64,000 nt of DNA from Solirubrobacterales bacterium (GTDB lineage: Bacteria; Actinomycetota; Thermoleophilia; Solirubrobacterales; 70-9), in NCBI GenBank assembly GCA_020438355.1, contig JAGQUT010000010.1:1-64000 (forward strand), in the 5' to 3' direction. Position 1 is the stretch's first letter. Every line of letters begins with the position of its first letter. The position numbers and the translations under genes were made by a program. Below, piece after piece: positions 61,776 to 64,000 of this stretch. The notes beneath the pieces were generated by a model. The model was not told where the DNA came from. It ran no database searches and worked only from the letters and a program-made list of their open reading frames with translations.

Positions 61776-61847
61776 GCCCCTTCCAACCATTCCTGGTCGC
61801 CCATGGAAGGGGCGGGTTGAGATTGGAGCACCGGCGAAGACCGGTGC
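61776..61847 (-). other. Two hairpins in the response regulator / yaaA gap
   Basis: GCCCCTTCCA (61776-61785) pairs with TGGAAGGGGC (61804-61813) over 10 bp, with ACCATTCCTGGT nested in the loop; GCACCGG (61828-61834) pairs with CCGGTGC (61841-61847). On the minus strand the second would come first, as a possible terminator of the regulator transcript, and the first would lie in the yaaA leader. Confidence 0.5.
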
Positions 61848-61863
61848 GACTGCAGTTAAGCCC

Positions 61864-62511
61864 CTAAGCCGAGATCAGGCCCTGATCGAGCGCGTAGCGG
61901 ACGAGTTCGGCCCGGCTGCCCAGGTCGAGCTTCTTCTGGATGCTGGCCCGGTGGCTCTCAACCGTGCGGACGCTGAGGAACAACTGGTCGGCAATCTCGG
62001 CGTTGGTGTGACCGAGCGCGATCAGTCGCATCACCTCGACCTCGCGATCGGAGAGGGTGCGGCCACGCCTTCCTTCAGCCCGGTCCTTGTCAGCGAGGTG
62101 CTGGTAGAGCGAAGGCTGGAGGTAGGTCTCTCCGTCTGCCGCCCTCCGCACCGCGAGCACCAGTTCGGCATCGGCGGCCTCTTTGAGCACGTAACCCATA
62201 ACCCCGGCCTGAAGGGCCTGGCGGGCGAACGCGGGCTCGTTCCGCATCGTAAGGATCACGATCTTCGTTTCCGGGGACGCGTTCTGGATGTCCGGGATCG
62301 CCTCGAGGCTGGGGCGGCCCGGCATGTTGAGATCAAGCACCAGCACGGTCGGCTTGTGGGCTCCGACGTACCGGATCGCATCGTCAGCGGTGCCCGCCTC
62401 GGCGACCACCTCGATGTCCGGCTCGGACTCGAGCAGCACCTTCAGGGCCGAGCGAACGACGGCGTGATCGTCAACGAGAACCAGAGTCAGTTTTTCCGCC
62501 GGTGATGACAT
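61864..62511 (-). CDS. NarL/FixJ-family response regulator
   Basis: A 215-aa two-component regulator. Receiver residues D14/D15, phospho-acceptor D60 (VLVLDLNMPG) and K110 are present; the C-terminal LuxR-type HTH is LSDREVEVMRLIALGHTNAEIADQL. I chose ATG 62511; longer forms would overlap the divergent promoter. It is divergent from the histidine kinase gene and forms a pair with it. Confidence 0.9.
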   Translation of the reverse strand: MSSPAEKLTLVLVDDHAVVRSALKVLLESEPDIEVVAEAGTADDAIRYVGAHKPTVLVLDLNMPGRPSLEAIPDIQNASPETKIVILTMRNEPAFARQALQAGVMGYVLKEAADAELVLAVRRAADGETYLQPSLYQHLADKDRAEGRRGRTLSDREVEVMRLIALGHTNAEIADQLFLSVRTVESHRASIQKKLDLGSRAELVRYALDQGLISA

Positions 62512-62537
62512 GCCGGATTCCACCACCGAAAGGCTAC

Positions 62538-62566
62538 CCGTACCGTCTACATCCGTTCTCCGTACC
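62538..62566. promoter_or_regulatory. Direct repeat CCGTACC in the kinase/regulator divergent gap
   Basis: CCGTACC at 62538-62544 and 62560-62566, 22 bp apart (about two helical turns), in the 107-bp gap. They may be sites for the local NarL-type regulator; inferred only. Confidence 0.35.
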
Positions 62567-62618
62567 TTTCCGCAGACTTCCGCGAGCCATTCCGGGGGTC
62601 CCGCCATACAATCAACCA

Positions 62619-63776
62619 ATGAGCGAAGCGACGGTCAGCCTCGACGAGGCTCGTCTCCGCCGTCTGATCGAGGTCGGGCGCACCCTCGTGGTCGAGAATG
62701 ACCCGGCGGAGGTGATCAATGAAGCACTCGATGCCGCGCGGGAGCTGACCGGTGCGAAGTACGCCGCGCTCGGGATCCTCGACAGCCGCAGGTCGGAACT
62801 CGAGCAGTTTCTGACTCTAGGCATCGATGACCGCCAAAAGGATCAGATCGGACATCCACCCCATGGAGGCGGGGTCCTCGGCCTGCTGATCGAGGAGCCC
62901 GTCCCCCTGATCCTCGAGGACGTCGGTGATCACCCCCGCTCCCAGGGGTTCCCGCCCGGCCATCCCGAGATGCATTCCTTCCTCGGCGTGCCAGTGCAGA
63001 TCCGCGGCGAGGCCTGGGGCAACCTCTACCTCACCGAGAAGGAAGAGGGGCTGTTCGACGAAGCCGACAAGCAGTCAGTGGTGATTCTTGCCGAGTGGAT
63101 CGCGATCGCGATTGACAACGCCCGATCGGCCGCGGCGGAGCGAGTGCGCCTGACCATCGAGGGAGCCGAACAGGAGAGGGGCCGCTGGGCCCGGGAACTT
63201 CATGACGAGACCCTCCAGAACCTGGCCGGGCTGCGGGTGCTGCTTTCCGGCACCCGACGGCGCACCGCAATGGGCCCGGTCTCGCCGATCCTCGACCAGG
63301 CGATCGAAAGGATCGACGAGACGATCGTCGAGCTTCGTCGCCTGATTGCCGACCTCCGGCCTGCCGCGCTCGACGAACTTGGCGTCGAAGCCGCACTTGC
63401 TTCGCTGGTCGAGCGTCTTTCAGCCACAGGTGTAGAGATCGACCTCTACGTCGACCTTTTTCCGGAAGATGACACCGGTGCCAGATACGAACCGCAACTC
63501 GAGGACACCACCTACAGGCTGGTCCAGGAGTCACTGAACAATGCGGTCCGGCACGGTAAAGCCGCGAGAGCGATCGTCGAGGTGATCGAGGAGGACGGCG
63601 AGATTCGGATCCGGGTGACCGATGACGGAAGCGGCTTCGATCCGAAGAGGGCCGGTGGTGGTTTCGGCCTGCTCGGCATGCGCGAGAGGGTCAGCCTCAC
63701 CGGAGGACGCTTTGACATCAGGTCGAGCGAAGACGGAACCACCATCAACGCCGCCCTTCCGGCCCGCCGGCTCTAA
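62619..63776 (+). CDS. GAF-domain sensor histidine kinase (NarL/DevS type)
   Basis: A 385-aa sensor kinase. A GAF domain (about 18-172) leads to a HisKA_3 dimerisation helix with the phospho-histidine H195 in ARELHDETLQ, and a HATPase domain (about 290-385) with N-box NNAVRHGKA, DDGSGFDPKR and GGFGLLGMRERV. No TM segment, so the ligand is cytosolic. TACAAT lies 6 nt before the ATG with no Shine-Dalgarno (leaderless pattern). Partner is the divergent response regulator. Confidence 0.9.
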   Translation: MSEATVSLDEARLRRLIEVGRTLVVENDPAEVINEALDAARELTGAKYAALGILDSRRSELEQFLTLGIDDRQKDQIGHPPHGGGVLGLLIEEPVPLILEDVGDHPRSQGFPPGHPEMHSFLGVPVQIRGEAWGNLYLTEKEEGLFDEADKQSVVILAEWIAIAIDNARSAAAERVRLTIEGAEQERGRWARELHDETLQNLAGLRVLLSGTRRRTAMGPVSPILDQAIERIDETIVELRRLIADLRPAALDELGVEAALASLVERLSATGVEIDLYVDLFPEDDTGARYEPQLEDTTYRLVQESLNNAVRHGKAARAIVEVIEEDGEIRIRVTDDGSGFDPKRAGGGFGLLGMRERVSLTGGRFDIRSSEDGTTINAALPARRL

Positions 63777-63783
63777 GCGCCGG

Positions 63784-64000
63784 TCAGTCCAGGACTTCGT
63801 GGAACCGGCCGTTGCCGAGCCGGAGGATGCGATCAAACGAGTCCGGGTCGGCGATCGTGTGGGTGATCACGAGAATCCCGCAACCCTGGTTCCTCCGACC
63901 GACCAGGCACCTCTCCAGCGCCGCTGCACCCTCCGGATCAAGATGGGCCGTCGGCTCATCGAATATCAGGAACCGGGCCCTCGACAGGAAGACCCGGGCC
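63784..64000 (-). CDS. ABC transporter ATP-binding protein, C-terminal part (CydC/CydD-like), cut by window edge
   Basis: About 71 residues before the stop, the rest beyond the window. Walker B LIFDEPTAHLDP, with the D-loop, and the H-loop VITHT are visible, followed by ILRLGNGRFHEVLD. LARVFLSRARF and EPTAHLD resemble CydC/CydD-type thiol exporters, but the family cannot be fixed from this fragment. Convergent with the kinase gene. Confidence 0.75.
   Translation of the reverse strand, partial: ARVFLSRARFLIFDEPTAHLDPEGAAALERCLVGRRNQGCGILVITHTIADPDSFDRILRLGNGRFHEVLD

Overview
This window looks like chromosomal DNA from a high-GC actinobacterium. I infer a Thermoleophilia / Solirubrobacterales-like lineage from several features seen together: strong G/C bias at third codon positions, a DUF4235-type / holin-like / DUF3618 operon, an FprA-type ferredoxin reductase, a TB7.3-like biotin carrier protein, a GT4-flippase fusion and many genes that seem to be leaderless. 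No rRNA, tRNA, CRISPR array, insertion sequence or prophage module is visible. No stretch longer than about 300 bases lacks a gene, and many neighbours overlap.

Layout. 1-9.6 kb is housekeeping and accessory enzymes: an M14 peptidase, Tag glycosylase, MBL hydrolase, sterol-desaturase-like oxidase with a GntR regulator, alpha/beta hydrolase, methyltransferase, penicillin-acylase paralogue 1, a GFA protein and an ArsR/SRPBCC pair. 9.7-14 kb is an envelope operon: a phosphatase-like polytopic protein and a GT4 glycosyltransferase fused to a flippase-like domain. 14-17.2 kb is an alpha/beta hydrolase followed by FprA, BolA and a CGFS glutaredoxin (redox / Fe-S trafficking). 17.2-25.5 kb is a nine-gene minus-strand run: a secreted protein, PstS-PstC-PstA-PstB, a lipoprotein, two zinc-ribbon proteins and a membrane-anchored protein, behind a candidate Pho box. 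25.6-30.8 kb holds ErpA, DegV, a tandem ACT protein, peptide deformylase, a small membrane-protein operon and a nitrilase/TetR pair. 30.8-39.2 kb holds large secreted proteins (acylase 2, a lipase-like hydrolase, a 639-aa unknown) and an MscS channel.

39.2-46.5 kb is a compact acyl-CoA catabolic locus: MerR, CaiB-type CoA-transferase, OsmC, BKACE, a small unknown, a carboxyltransferase and a crotonase, divergent from an isovaleryl-CoA-dehydrogenase-type enzyme. It resembles a leucine/isovalerate (Liu) operon in which BKACE and a CoA-transferase stand where HMG-CoA lyase and the biotin carboxylase would be expected. 46.6-55.6 kb holds a BVMO-like monooxygenase, cupin, MscL, two SDRs, an M1 peptidase with a collagen-like linker next to a collagen-only paralogue, and an MBL lactonase-like enzyme. 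55.6-64 kb is a GT2-GlpK-PlsC operon, a biotin carrier plus decarboxylase-like crotonase, a GH3 enzyme, YaaA, a divergent NarL-type two-component pair and the end of an ABC ATPase cut by the window edge.

The best candidates for undescribed biology are the extended phosphate operon, the BKACE-containing acyl-CoA locus, the collagen-like pair and the widespread leaderless arrangement. All functional statements are sequence-reading inferences; no database search was run.
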